From Rheinheimera hassiensis (GTDB lineage Bacteria; Pseudomonadota; Gammaproteobacteria; Enterobacterales; Alteromonadaceae), in the NCBI RefSeq assembly GCF_022436675.1, contig NZ_JAKUJZ010000005.1:310001-374000 (forward strand): a stretch of DNA of 64,000 bases. Direction: 5' to 3'. A program made the position numbers and the translations under genes. Below the pieces are notes generated by a model, which ran no database searches, was not told where the DNA came from, and saw only the letters and a list, made by a program, of their open reading frames with translations. Each line of letters starts with the position of its first letter. Position 1 is the first letter of the stretch. This document shows positions 17,104 through 25,142 of the stretch, piece after piece.

Positions 17104-18086
17104 ATGAGAATGAGTTCATTGACAAATGGAATGCCGAAAAGCCGCAATACGCGGCTTGGGGCGCATATGTTATCGAATACATTTCAAGTGGCTTACTTAA
17201 AAACGGAAAAAATCTTAATGAATTTCTGAAAATTCCTGTGAAGTACAGGCTAAAAGAGAATCAATCTTTACTAGATAAAGCTTTTTCAAGAAAAGATAAA
17301 AATTACAAAGACCCTTATAACGAAATTGAAGACAAAGTTGGTGCAAGGTTTGTTGTTCTTCTAATCGATGATATACGAATCATTTGCGAAATAGTCTTAA
17401 ATAATTCAAATTGGGATATTGATTCCTGTAAGCATTTCGATGTTGATAGGGATAGAGATCCGTTGTTATTTACATATCAGTCCGTCCATTTTGTAGTTAG
17501 ACCTAAAACTGACTTAACATCTAACGGTTCAACAATCAAAGCTGGCACACCTTGCGAGCTACAGATCAGAACCCTACTGCAACATGCTCATGCTGAATTA
17601 ACTCACGATGCCATATACAAATCAAAAAGAACTGTTAAACCAAAAGTGCATCGTATCGTCGCTAAGAGCATGGCACTTATCGAAACGACAGATGATTTTT
17701 TTTCAGAAGCGACCCGCTACCTAAATTATGGTCCATTACAAGAACACAATATCTTAACTGAATTAGATAACGTGTACTTTCTCTTGACGAATATAAAACC
17801 GAGCAATCAAAAATCGTCTTTGGTTATCTGGGATACTTTTGAACAACTAATTGATGAAAATCTAATTAATCTAATCAAAAAGTTTGTAAATAAATATGAG
17901 CATATCGGCGAAACAATTAAGCAAAATTACAATAATAATTCTGTCTATCCACAGAGTATAGTTCTGTTCGTTTATTGGATGCTTAAACACAGAAGAACAA
18001 TCCTAATTCGAGATTGGCCGCTCCATATGAGTGTTTTAGAGTCTTTTGCAATTGATATGAGTGTCAGTTTACAAGTAGACTCGTAA
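17100..18086 (+). CDS. RelA/SpoT-domain nucleotidyltransferase, putative small alarmone synthetase or ToxSAS-like toxin
   Basis: 328-aa protein. The synthetase fold is at about 40-175: the KYRLKENQSL helix, D78 in the EIEDKVGARF box (catalytic aspartate), Y126 in YQSVHFVV (G-loop tyrosine), E153 in CELQIRT (catalytic glutamate), and the HAHAELTHDAIYK segment. These residues are intact, so enzymatic activity is expected: either pyrophosphate transfer to GTP/GDP, or to tRNA CCA ends as in ToxSAS toxins. There is no hydrolase domain, ACT or TGS. The C-terminal 150 residues are helical and unrecognised. It is translationally coupled to the NA37-like gene in an ssrA island. Confidence 0.82.
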   Translation: MNENEFIDKWNAEKPQYAAWGAYVIEYISSGLLKNGKNLNEFLKIPVKYRLKENQSLLDKAFSRKDKNYKDPYNEIEDKVGARFVVLLIDDIRIICEIVLNNSNWDIDSCKHFDVDRDRDPLLFTYQSVHFVVRPKTDLTSNGSTIKAGTPCELQIRTLLQHAHAELTHDAIYKSKRTVKPKVHRIVAKSMALIETTDDFFSEATRYLNYGPLQEHNILTELDNVYFLLTNIKPSNQKSSLVIWDTFEQLIDENLINLIKKFVNKYEHIGETIKQNYNNNSVYPQSIVLFVYWMLKHRRTILIRDWPLHMSVLESFAIDMSVSLQVDS

Positions 18087-18139
18087 AATATACCAAGGTT
18101 GATATAAGCAGTTGAATTCAAAGTGAACATTCAAGGCTT

Positions 18140-18200
18140 AACTCCCGGCAGCTCCACCAAATAGCAAAAGGCCAGCAGAAATGCTGGCCTTTTGTTTTTC
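18140..18200 (+). repeat. Right direct repeat (attachment-site copy) of the island
   Basis: 61-bp copy of the ssrA 3' end and terminator, differing from the left copy at a few positions. Only the tmRNA end is duplicated, so it does not encode a second tmRNA. The stretch from here to 18404 (about 200 bp) contains no gene that I can recognise. Confidence 0.9.
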
Positions 18201-18404
18201 GGCTCTACTGCCACAACTGCATTGCAGCAAAATTTACAAAACTACAGGTAAATAATCCGCGAAATATTGTCTTGCCTCGGTTAGCTAGCTTAGTGAATTT
18301 TAGTAAAGTTATTTAAATTCAGCATCTTGAGAATTTCAAAATACGTGGCCTGATCTTTGCTGCTGTCTTAGCATTTGTGTATTCACCTTAAACAGCGCTT
18401 ACCC

Positions 18405-19517
18405 ATGAGATTATCTAACAGTGTAAAAATCATGCTGGCTGTGGTTTTAGTATTGCTGGCAGTAAGAGTAGCCCTACCGCCTGCGATGGTATGGTATGTC
18501 AATTCGCTGCTGGAAAAGCAGGAGGGTATTAGCGGCCAGGTGCGGGATATTGATTTGGCGCTTTGGCGTGGTGGTTATGTTATTAAGCAAGTGGAAATTA
18601 ATCAGCTTAACGACAAAGGCGAGCTGCCGCTATTTTCAGCCGAACGTATTGATATTCAGTTGTCGTGGGCCGCCCTGGCCGATGGTGAAATAGTTAGCAC
18701 TATGGCATTTCACCAGCCGGTAATAATGGCACAGGACCGAGCAGGGCAGGAAGACATCACCGAGGATGCTGTGCTGGATGAACGCACCTGGATTGGTCTG
18801 GCAAATGACCTCACCCTGTTTTCCATTGATAAGTTGTCAATCCACGATGGCAAAATCGAGTTTAATGCTATTGCCAAAGATGTACTTGGTGAGCTGATTT
18901 TGAGCCAGGTAGAAGGCGAGATTGTTAACCTGCACAATGACGCAAAGTCAGAATTGCTGACGGAAGTCGATTTTAGCGGTATGGTGGCCACGCAGACCCC
19001 TTTTATCATCCAAGGTAAGTTTAATCCGAATGTAAAGTTACCGATGTTTGATATCAATCTGAAAATGGACAGAATGCCTACTGCCGAAACAGCCAATATT
19101 ATTAAAATATATGCTCCGTTTGACGTAGAAGCCGGCGAGTTTGAACTGGCAACTGAGCTGGCCAGCGACAACGGTCGGCTAAATGGTTATGTAAAGTTTG
19201 GCATATACAATCTGGAAGTTTTCTCCTGGAAAGAAGACGTGGTAAAAGATGTGATAGAAGGCGACGAGAATCCCCTGCAGATATTTGTTGAGGGCGTTTC
19301 GGCCATGTTCGCTACACTGCTGGAGAACAGTGAACAAAACCTGATCGCGACCCGTATTCCTGTCAGCGGTAATTTTAGCGAACCGGATGTATCCAGGTTA
19401 AAAGCCTTGGCCGGGCTGCTTCGAAACGCTTTTATCGAAGCTTACAAATTGAATCTTGAAGATATTATCGATTTTTCATCGATGGCTGATGAGAAACAGA
19501 AAGCTGAAAAAAAATAA
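18405..19517 (+). CDS. DUF748/AsmA-like inner-membrane-anchored protein
   Basis: 370-aa protein with one N-terminal membrane segment (about 8-27) and a long periplasmic beta-rich part. The GISGQVRDIDLALWRGGYVIKQVEI-type pattern near 40-65 and the later D-rich strands are characteristic of the DUF748/AsmA superfamily, whose members (YhdP, TamB and others) form periplasm-spanning lipid conduits or scaffold outer-membrane biogenesis. The ATG at 18405 is preferred over an upstream TTG. It lies directly upstream of mlaA and an RND exporter, so a role in phospholipid movement is plausible but unproved. Confidence 0.75.
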   Translation: MRLSNSVKIMLAVVLVLLAVRVALPPAMVWYVNSLLEKQEGISGQVRDIDLALWRGGYVIKQVEINQLNDKGELPLFSAERIDIQLSWAALADGEIVSTMAFHQPVIMAQDRAGQEDITEDAVLDERTWIGLANDLTLFSIDKLSIHDGKIEFNAIAKDVLGELILSQVEGEIVNLHNDAKSELLTEVDFSGMVATQTPFIIQGKFNPNVKLPMFDINLKMDRMPTAETANIIKIYAPFDVEAGEFELATELASDNGRLNGYVKFGIYNLEVFSWKEDVVKDVIEGDENPLQIFVEGVSAMFATLLENSEQNLIATRIPVSGNFSEPDVSRLKALAGLLRNAFIEAYKLNLEDIIDFSSMADEKQKAEKK

Positions 19518-19568
19518 AATAAACTGCTGGCTACATTAGGTGTCAGGGTATTTACATTGGAGTTCTGC

Positions 19569-20471
19569 ATGAAAACAGCCACCGTTATTGCTGCCTTATT
19601 TTTATTTACCCTTAGCGGTTGTGCCAGCAAGCCAGCACCGCCCGATATTACAACTGCCGAAACGGAGCAACAAACCACAGAAGCTGCTGCAGAATCAGAA
19701 GCTGCCGCAGAACCAATAACTGCCACAGAACAACTGAGCAGCGGTAAAACCACCACCATTAAAACCTCACAGGGCAATATTGAAATTCAGCCTACCGTGG
19801 TGGATATGGCCAGCCGTGACGACCCCGCAACACCGGAAGATGAAGCGGCAGAACAGTATAATGACCCACTGGAAGGCTGGAACCGCGCTATGTTTGGTTT
19901 TAACCATGCCGCCTATTCTTATGCGCTTATTCCATTGGCTAAAGGCTATGAATATGTATTACCGGATGTGGTACGCAGCAAAATAGGCAATGCCTTTAGC
20001 AATATTCGCGAGCCGCTTAGCCTGCTTAATAACCTTGCTGCCGGTGAAGTAAAAGATGCCGGCACCAACCTTGGCCGCTTTTTAATTAACAGTACTGTGG
20101 GTATTCTTGGCTTGTTTGACCCCGCCACAGCCTGGTTTGATATGCCATCAGCGAAGCAATCATTGGCCGATACGCTGGCCGGTTATAACGTCAGCCCCGG
20201 CCCCTATCTGGTACTGCCTATACTGGGGCAGAATAATGTCCGGGGCTCTACGTCTGTGGTCAGTGGTGTACTGCTTGATCCGCTACGGCAAATAACATCA
20301 CCGCCCGATACTTATTACCTGCAAGGTGTTGACGCTGTTGATACCTTTTCAGATCGCGCCAGAGTATATGAAGAACTCTATCAGCAGGCCGACGACCCTT
20401 ACCTGTATTTCCGTAACCAGTTTTTACAGGGAGTAAAGCGCGATGACGCCTTCAACAACCAGCCGGAATAA
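19569..20471 (+). CDS. mlaA: Outer-membrane lipoprotein MlaA (VacJ)
   Basis: 300-aa lipoprotein with lipobox LSGC (Cys18). After an unusual acidic, Ala/Glu-rich linker (about 25-90) comes the MlaA/VacJ domain with DPLEGWNRAMFGFNHAAY and later NSTVGILGLFDPA. MlaA extracts surface phospholipids from the outer leaflet of the outer membrane for return to the inner membrane. The linker is longer than in E. coli MlaA. The ATG at 19569 follows GGAG. It overlaps the next gene by 29 bp, so it is likely coupled to an RND-family exporter rather than to a nearby mlaFEDCB operon, which is not in the window. Confidence 0.92.
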   Translation: MKTATVIAALFLFTLSGCASKPAPPDITTAETEQQTTEAAAESEAAAEPITATEQLSSGKTTTIKTSQGNIEIQPTVVDMASRDDPATPEDEAAEQYNDPLEGWNRAMFGFNHAAYSYALIPLAKGYEYVLPDVVRSKIGNAFSNIREPLSLLNNLAAGEVKDAGTNLGRFLINSTVGILGLFDPATAWFDMPSAKQSLADTLAGYNVSPGPYLVLPILGQNNVRGSTSVVSGVLLDPLRQITSPPDTYYLQGVDAVDTFSDRARVYEELYQQADDPYLYFRNQFLQGVKRDDAFNNQPE

Positions 20472-22863
20472 CAGCGGGGTTAGCATGTGGCTGGCGCAAA
20501 GTATTGTGCGGGCACGTTTTGTTATATTGGCATTATTTGTCGTGCTGCTTGGCGCAGCCGCATTTTTTGTCCAGCAGTTTCGTATTGATGCCTCGGCCGA
20601 AACCCTGCTGGTAAAAAACAACGCGCTGTACATTAAAACCCAGCAGGCGAACCAGCGCTTTTCACCGGACGAGTTTATTCTGGTGGCGTATAAACCACGC
20701 AACGGCGAGTTGTTTAGCAGCACCACCTTTGCCGACTTAACTGCACTAAGTGAGCAATACAGCAAGCTGGAACGGGTGCAAAGTGTTACCTCTATGCTTA
20801 ACGTACCGCTGATTGCCGATGCATCAGCGTTAACCTCAGACGTTGATGTATCTGCACTTACCTGGCAGAAGCAACAGTACTCAGCGGCACAGATGCAACA
20901 GCTGCTCAGTGACCACCCTATTTTTACTGATCTTTTGCTAAATAGCGCCCAAACCGCTGCAGCCATTCAGATAGTATTTAAGCCAGACGCGAAGTTAACC
21001 GCGCTGGAAAGCGATATGCTGGCAATTGAGCGCCACACGCTGCAACGTGAACTGAGTGCGGAAGAACAAACGGCACTGACGGAACTGCAGGATCAAGCTG
21101 ATCCGTTACGCCAGGCGCTGGTTAAACAGCGCCAGCAGGAAATTGCGCAGATAGAAAAAATTAACCAACAGGTGCAGCAACGCGCCCAAACCTTTACCGG
21201 TGGTGGCTATGTGGTGGCGCAGCATCTGGTGGATATTATCACCAGTGATCTCACCGTGTTTGGTAGTGCCATCGCTGGCATTATCGCCCTGCTGTTGTTA
21301 CTGCTGTACCGTAGCATACGCTGGGTAGTGTTTCCGGTGTTAGCCTGCGCAGCAAGCGTTTGGCTTACGCTTGGCCTGTTTGCCTTTCTGGATATACGCG
21401 CCACGGTTATTTCGGCCAATTTTATTGCCTTGCAGCTTATTTTAACGCTGGCGGTGATGATCCACCTTATCGGCGCATATCGCGATATCGCCCGTAACGA
21501 TAGCACTGCAACCCAACAGCAGCGCGTGGCGATGACATTACAACAAAAACTTGCACCGTGCTTTTATGCCACAGTCACTACCTCTGTCGGTTTTGGCTCG
21601 TTAATCTTCAGCGGCATTCAGCCGGTAGTTGATTTTGGTTTTATGATGTTATTTGCCATGCTGATCACCATGAGTGTCAGCCTGCTACTGTTCCCTGCCC
21701 TGCTTAGCCTGCTGAAAAGCAAGCCGGAAACCGCCGACTACGCCATACTCAGCACCAGCTTACAAGCTATCCGCCGTTTGGTAGAGCGGGCACCTTTACG
21801 CACGGTTTTTGCCTGCCTGCTATTGTTTGCGCTGCTGTTACCGGGCATTACGCGGCTGAATGTGGAAAACAGCTTTATCAATTATTTTGCCACCGATACC
21901 CAGGTGTACCAGGAGCTTAAGTTTATTGATCAGGAGTTTGGTGGCTCTACGCCACTGGATATTGTTATTACCCTTGATCCGGCAAAAACCAAGGCAGATT
22001 TACTGCTAAGTGCCGAGCAATTTAATCAGCTGCATGTAGCGCACGCCGTGGTGGCAGAGTTTGCCGCTACCGGTAATGTTACCTCGCTGGTTAACTTCAC
22101 CACTCTGGCTACCCAGCTTAACGATGGCAAACCACTGACAGAGTATGAATTAAATTCTATTTATCAGTTGCTGGATCAAAAGGTCGTTAACCAGCTGGTG
22201 GGCGCTTATCTGACGGAAGATCCGCTGCAGGTGCGTATTGCCACCCGCATTCAGGACACCACAGAAGGGCTTAACCGCGAGCTGCTGATGCAACAGCTGA
22301 ATCAGGATTTACAATCGGTGGGCCTTAAAGCCGAAGATTACAGCCTTACCAACCTGTTTGTGTTGTATCAGGATATTTTATCGCGGTTGTTTGATTCACA
22401 AATAATGACGTTAGGCCTGGTTTACCTTGGCATGGCAGTTATTTTGCTGCTAATTTTCCGCTCATTAAAAATTGCGCTGATAGCGCTGGTACCTAATGTG
22501 TGCACCACGCTTGGTATTTTAGGCCTTATTGGCTGGCTGGGTATTCCACTGGACATTATGACCATTACCATCGCTGCCATTGCTATGGGTATCGCTATTG
22601 ACGACACCATTCACTTTGTTCACAGCTATTTTAAGGCCCCTGCCGACACTGCACTGAAAAACGCCTTTGCCCATACCGGCATGGCAATGCTGTTTACCTC
22701 AGTGGTTATTGCCGCAGGTTTTGCCGTGTTTGGTTTTTCCAGCTTTTTACCCAGTGTCTATTTTGGTTTGCTGACAGCAGCGGCCATGATAATGGCGCTG
22801 GCAGCCGATTTAACTATATTGCCGGCCCTGCTTAGCCGTTTTGTTAAACCGAAAGCTGCATAA
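20443..22863 (+). CDS. RND/MMPL-family inner-membrane transporter, probable lipid exporter
   Basis: 806-aa transporter with two halves of the MMPL/RND type. Membrane segments are at about 20-42, then a cluster at 270-430 (with SANFIALQLILTLAVMIHL), a periplasmic loop, and a second cluster at 650-795 containing GIAIDDTIHFVHSYF, the equivalent of the RND proton-relay region. Such MMPL proteins (HpnN and others) export hydrophobic molecules, often lipids or hopanoids. The start at 20443 (GGGAG upstream) overlaps mlaA by 29 bp. Pairing with MlaA and DUF748 suggests a role in envelope lipid balance. Confidence 0.88.
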   Translation: MTPSTTSRNNSGVSMWLAQSIVRARFVILALFVVLLGAAAFFVQQFRIDASAETLLVKNNALYIKTQQANQRFSPDEFILVAYKPRNGELFSSTTFADLTALSEQYSKLERVQSVTSMLNVPLIADASALTSDVDVSALTWQKQQYSAAQMQQLLSDHPIFTDLLLNSAQTAAAIQIVFKPDAKLTALESDMLAIERHTLQRELSAEEQTALTELQDQADPLRQALVKQRQQEIAQIEKINQQVQQRAQTFTGGGYVVAQHLVDIITSDLTVFGSAIAGIIALLLLLLYRSIRWVVFPVLACAASVWLTLGLFAFLDIRATVISANFIALQLILTLAVMIHLIGAYRDIARNDSTATQQQRVAMTLQQKLAPCFYATVTTSVGFGSLIFSGIQPVVDFGFMMLFAMLITMSVSLLLFPALLSLLKSKPETADYAILSTSLQAIRRLVERAPLRTVFACLLLFALLLPGITRLNVENSFINYFATDTQVYQELKFIDQEFGGSTPLDIVITLDPAKTKADLLLSAEQFNQLHVAHAVVAEFAATGNVTSLVNFTTLATQLNDGKPLTEYELNSIYQLLDQKVVNQLVGAYLTEDPLQVRIATRIQDTTEGLNRELLMQQLNQDLQSVGLKAEDYSLTNLFVLYQDILSRLFDSQIMTLGLVYLGMAVILLLIFRSLKIALIALVPNVCTTLGILGLIGWLGIPLDIMTITIAAIAMGIAIDDTIHFVHSYFKAPADTALKNAFAHTGMAMLFTSVVIAAGFAVFGFSSFLPSVYFGLLTAAAMIMALAADLTILPALLSRFVKPKAA

Positions 22864-22867
22864 TGCG

Positions 22868-22891
22868 AAAAGCCGGCGAAAGCCGGCTTTT
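22868..22891. terminator. Bidirectional terminator between the RND gene and ohr
   Basis: AAAAGCCGGC-GAAA-GCCGGCTTTT is a perfect 10-bp stem with a GNRA loop, followed by a T tract. The symmetric A/T ends allow it to serve both convergent genes. Confidence 0.85.
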
Positions 22892-22907
22892 CGTTGCACC
22901 AACGCGG

Positions 22908-23324
22908 TTATACGCTAACGTGTAAACGCACGTCGATATTACCGCGGGTTGCATTTGAATACGGACAAACATGGTGCGCTTTTTCTACCAGTTGCTGCGC
23001 TGCAGCTTTGTCCATACCTGGCAGGCTTATAAACAAATCAACATCCAGACCAAATCCACCTTCAATTTTACCAATACCTACTTCAGCACGCAGGCTCACA
23101 TCGGCAGGCAGCACCTGTTTGCTCTGGCCAGCGACAAACTTCATCGCACCGATAAAGCAGGCAGAATAACCGGCAGCAAATAACTGCTCAGGGTTAGTTG
23201 CCCCGCCGCCGCCGCCCAATTCTTTTGGCGCGGCCAGTTTAACTTCTAATAAACCATCACTTGATTTAGCTGCACCATCACGGCCGCCGGTTGACGTTAC
23301 TACTGCTTTATAAAGAATATCCAT
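22908..23324 (-). CDS. ohr: Organic hydroperoxide resistance protein Ohr (OsmC family)
   Basis: 138-aa cytoplasmic thiol peroxidase. The two reactive cysteines are C56 in GYSACFIGA and C120 in HHVCPYSNATRGN, matching the Ohr rather than the OsmC spacing. It reduces organic hydroperoxides at the expense of lipoyl dithiols. Divergent from a MarR regulator with a palindrome between them, the usual ohr/ohrR arrangement. Length fits Ohr. Confidence 0.94.
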   Translation of the reverse strand: MDILYKAVVTSTGGRDGAAKSSDGLLEVKLAAPKELGGGGGATNPEQLFAAGYSACFIGAMKFVAGQSKQVLPADVSLRAEVGIGKIEGGFGLDVDLFISLPGMDKAAAQQLVEKAHHVCPYSNATRGNIDVRLHVSV

Positions 23325-23385
23325 CGTTATTTCCTCAGTTAGGGTTAGTTGCCGTTAGCGAACACCTGCATAATAGAATTAATTA

Positions 23386-23401
23386 ATCTTGCATGCAAGA
23401 T
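23386..23401. promoter_or_regulatory. Perfect palindrome between ohr and ohrR, candidate OhrR operator
   Basis: ATCTTGCATGCAAGAT is a perfect 16-bp palindrome, 62 bp upstream of ohr (minus strand) and 99 bp upstream of ohrR. MarR-family OhrR proteins bind such palindromes to control both divergent genes. Confidence 0.6.
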
Positions 23402-23499
23402 ATTTGCATATAACTTTTTTGCCTCAAATATAATTACTAAAGCTATAAGGCCGCCAGCTAAGTTTGGTACACTTGAATAAAATTGCCGGATTAATACAG

Positions 23500-23949
23500 A
23501 TGAATAAAACTTTACCACTGGAACAGCAGCTGTGCTTCGCGCTTTATAGTGCCTCTAATGCTGTGGTGCGGCTGTACCGGCCACTATTACAACCCTTTGA
23601 TCTCACCTACCCGCAGTATGTGGTAATGCTGGCGTTATGGCAGCAAGACAATATCAGCCTGGGTGAACTGGGCAGCAAAACGCTGTTTGACTCAGGCACC
23701 CTAACGCCATTGGTAAAAAAGCTTGAACAAAAAGGTTGGCTAAAACGGCTGCCCTCTTCAGTTGATGAGCGGGTAAAACATGTTGTATTGACCAGCAGCG
23801 GCACAGCACTGGAAACGACTGTAGCGGGTGTGATGCCTGCGTTGCGCTGCCAAATATCGCTAACCGATGAGCGGTTAATCCAGTTAAGAGCTTTGGCGCG
23901 GCAAGTTCAGTCGGATATTCAACAACTTGAACGTTGCTCTATTGACTAA
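23500..23949 (+). CDS. ohrR: MarR-family organic-peroxide regulator OhrR
   Basis: 149-aa winged-helix regulator. The redox cysteine C12 sits in LCFALYSASN, the position that defines OhrR, and Y-rich LTYPQYVVM follows at about 40. The recognition helix region (TLFDSGTLTPLVKKLEQKGWL) and the wing (RLPSSVDERVKHVVLT) are complete. It represses ohr until its cysteine is oxidised by organic peroxide. I chose the ATG at 23500 because the longer reading starts with TTG; the ribosome site is weak in both cases. Confidence 0.9.
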   Translation: MNKTLPLEQQLCFALYSASNAVVRLYRPLLQPFDLTYPQYVVMLALWQQDNISLGELGSKTLFDSGTLTPLVKKLEQKGWLKRLPSSVDERVKHVVLTSSGTALETTVAGVMPALRCQISLTDERLIQLRALARQVQSDIQQLERCSID

Positions 23950-24264
23950 TAGCCATATACTTCATGCTGTTAGAGCATGTTTAAGATGAACTTAGGCTGA
24001 ATTACATTTAATAACATTAGTTAAATAACAATATTTTTTTACTTTCGTTAAATCATAACCTTAGTTTCAATTGACTGATTTACTTTATCAAAGTACCGAT
24101 CTGGCATTTGACGCAAACCCGAATCAACTGCATAGTAATTCCGGCCTTAGTGCCCTGCAATGGAATTGTCAGCATTTACACCGCACGGAAAGCTAATTTC
24201 ACGCGCAATTTAAACAACTATAAAATCAGATAATGCGCAGACAATGACTTTTTGGGGCATCATT
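23950..24264. other. AT-rich intergenic region before the acyltransferase gene
   Basis: 315 bp without an ORF. A sigma-54 site, common ahead of exosortase genes, was looked for and not found with correct 10-nt GG-GC spacing. No clear terminator after ohrR or riboswitch is visible. Confidence 0.5.
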
Positions 24265-25092
24265 ATGAGTTCTCTGGCAGCAGTTGCAGATACTGCTTTT
24301 TCACCATCAGCAAACACATTAGCAGCACCTTTTAACTGTACCTCTTTGTACAGCCCTTTGTCACATTTTCCTGACTTTTATCAGGCGCGGGTGGCAAGTG
24401 TGCAAGAACACCGCAATGAAACCTTTCGCTTACGCCACAAGGTGTATTGTGAAGAACTGCGCTACGAACCGCCACGGCCGAATAAACTGGAGTATGATCA
24501 GTTTGATCACCGGGCAATCCACTGTGCCATTAAACACCCTGATTCTGATACTCTGGCTGGCACCGTACGCCTGATCACGTCAGCGGCGCCAGAGCAATTG
24601 CTGCCGGTGGAGTGTTATTTTGCCAATAGCTTTACTAATGCAGCACTGGCGCCGGCTAATTTTCCCCGGCGTAATATCTGTGAAATATCACGCCTTGCAG
24701 TGCCAAAAGATATTCGCTACAGCCAGGTTATTGAAGCAACGGATGAATATTCCGGTTTAACCAGTGTACAGGGCCAATGCCGCAAACTGGTATCTGTTGC
24801 CCTGTATTTGCTGGCCACACTGATGTGCGTGCGTGATGAGCGTTATCACGCCTATGTCATGATTGAACCTTCACTGGCCCGAATACTAAAAAGAGTAGGC
24901 ATTCATTTTGTACAGATTGCCGAAGCTATAGACTTTAACGGCAAACGCGCGCCCTATTACCTGGATATGCGCACCACCAGAGCCACGCTGAAATCCGATT
25001 ACCTGAAGTTGCGTAATGCCCTTGATGAACAGTTGTTTGAACAAAGCGACGAGTATTTTCATGCCGCGCGGCCGCAGTTGGCTTATCGCTAA
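24265..25092 (+). CDS. Exosortase/PEP-CTERM-associated acyltransferase homologue (GNAT fold)
   Basis: 275-aa protein resembling the PEP-CTERM/exosortase-system acyltransferase family (TIGR03694), which is related to FeeM-type N-acyl-amino-acid synthases. The FRLRHKVYCEELRYEPP block near residue 52-70, the YDQFDHRAIHCAIK region and the NICEISRLAVPK acyl-acceptor-like segment are the supporting patterns. No exosortase or PEP-CTERM protein is in the window, so it may act elsewhere or alone as an N-acyltransferase. The ATG at 24265 is preferred over 24244 because the family signature starts close to it; both are possible. Confidence 0.75.
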   Translation: MSSLAAVADTAFSPSANTLAAPFNCTSLYSPLSHFPDFYQARVASVQEHRNETFRLRHKVYCEELRYEPPRPNKLEYDQFDHRAIHCAIKHPDSDTLAGTVRLITSAAPEQLLPVECYFANSFTNAALAPANFPRRNICEISRLAVPKDIRYSQVIEATDEYSGLTSVQGQCRKLVSVALYLLATLMCVRDERYHAYVMIEPSLARILKRVGIHFVQIAEAIDFNGKRAPYYLDMRTTRATLKSDYLKLRNALDEQLFEQSDEYFHAARPQLAYR

Positions 25093-25142
25093 CATCTGTT
25101 AAAATGCCGGCCTGATTCTACGCACGGGTACCTGACAGTAGT

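Larger units (their letters stand above)
14192..18200. mobile_element. 4-kb genomic island inserted in the 3' end of ssrA
   Basis: Near-identical 61-bp direct repeats (14192-14252 and 18140-18200), carrying the tmRNA 3' end and its terminator, bracket an AT-rich block. The genes inside have lower GC and different codon use from both flanks. ssrA is a classic target for tyrosine-recombinase islands, and an integrase remnant lies next to the left repeat, so the island is probably no longer able to move alone. Cargo: VapB remnant, integrase remnant, a small protein with a membrane protein, and an NA37-like protein with a RelA/SpoT protein. Confidence 0.88.

Noticed and set aside
18138..18200. 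Second tmRNA copy
   Set aside because: Only the last bases of the tmRNA and the terminator are present; there is no tag region or 5' half, so it is an att duplication.
24100..24125. Possible sigma-54 promoter (TGGCAT...GC) before the acyltransferase
   Set aside because: The GG-to-GC spacing is two bases shorter than sigma-54 requires, so it was not annotated.
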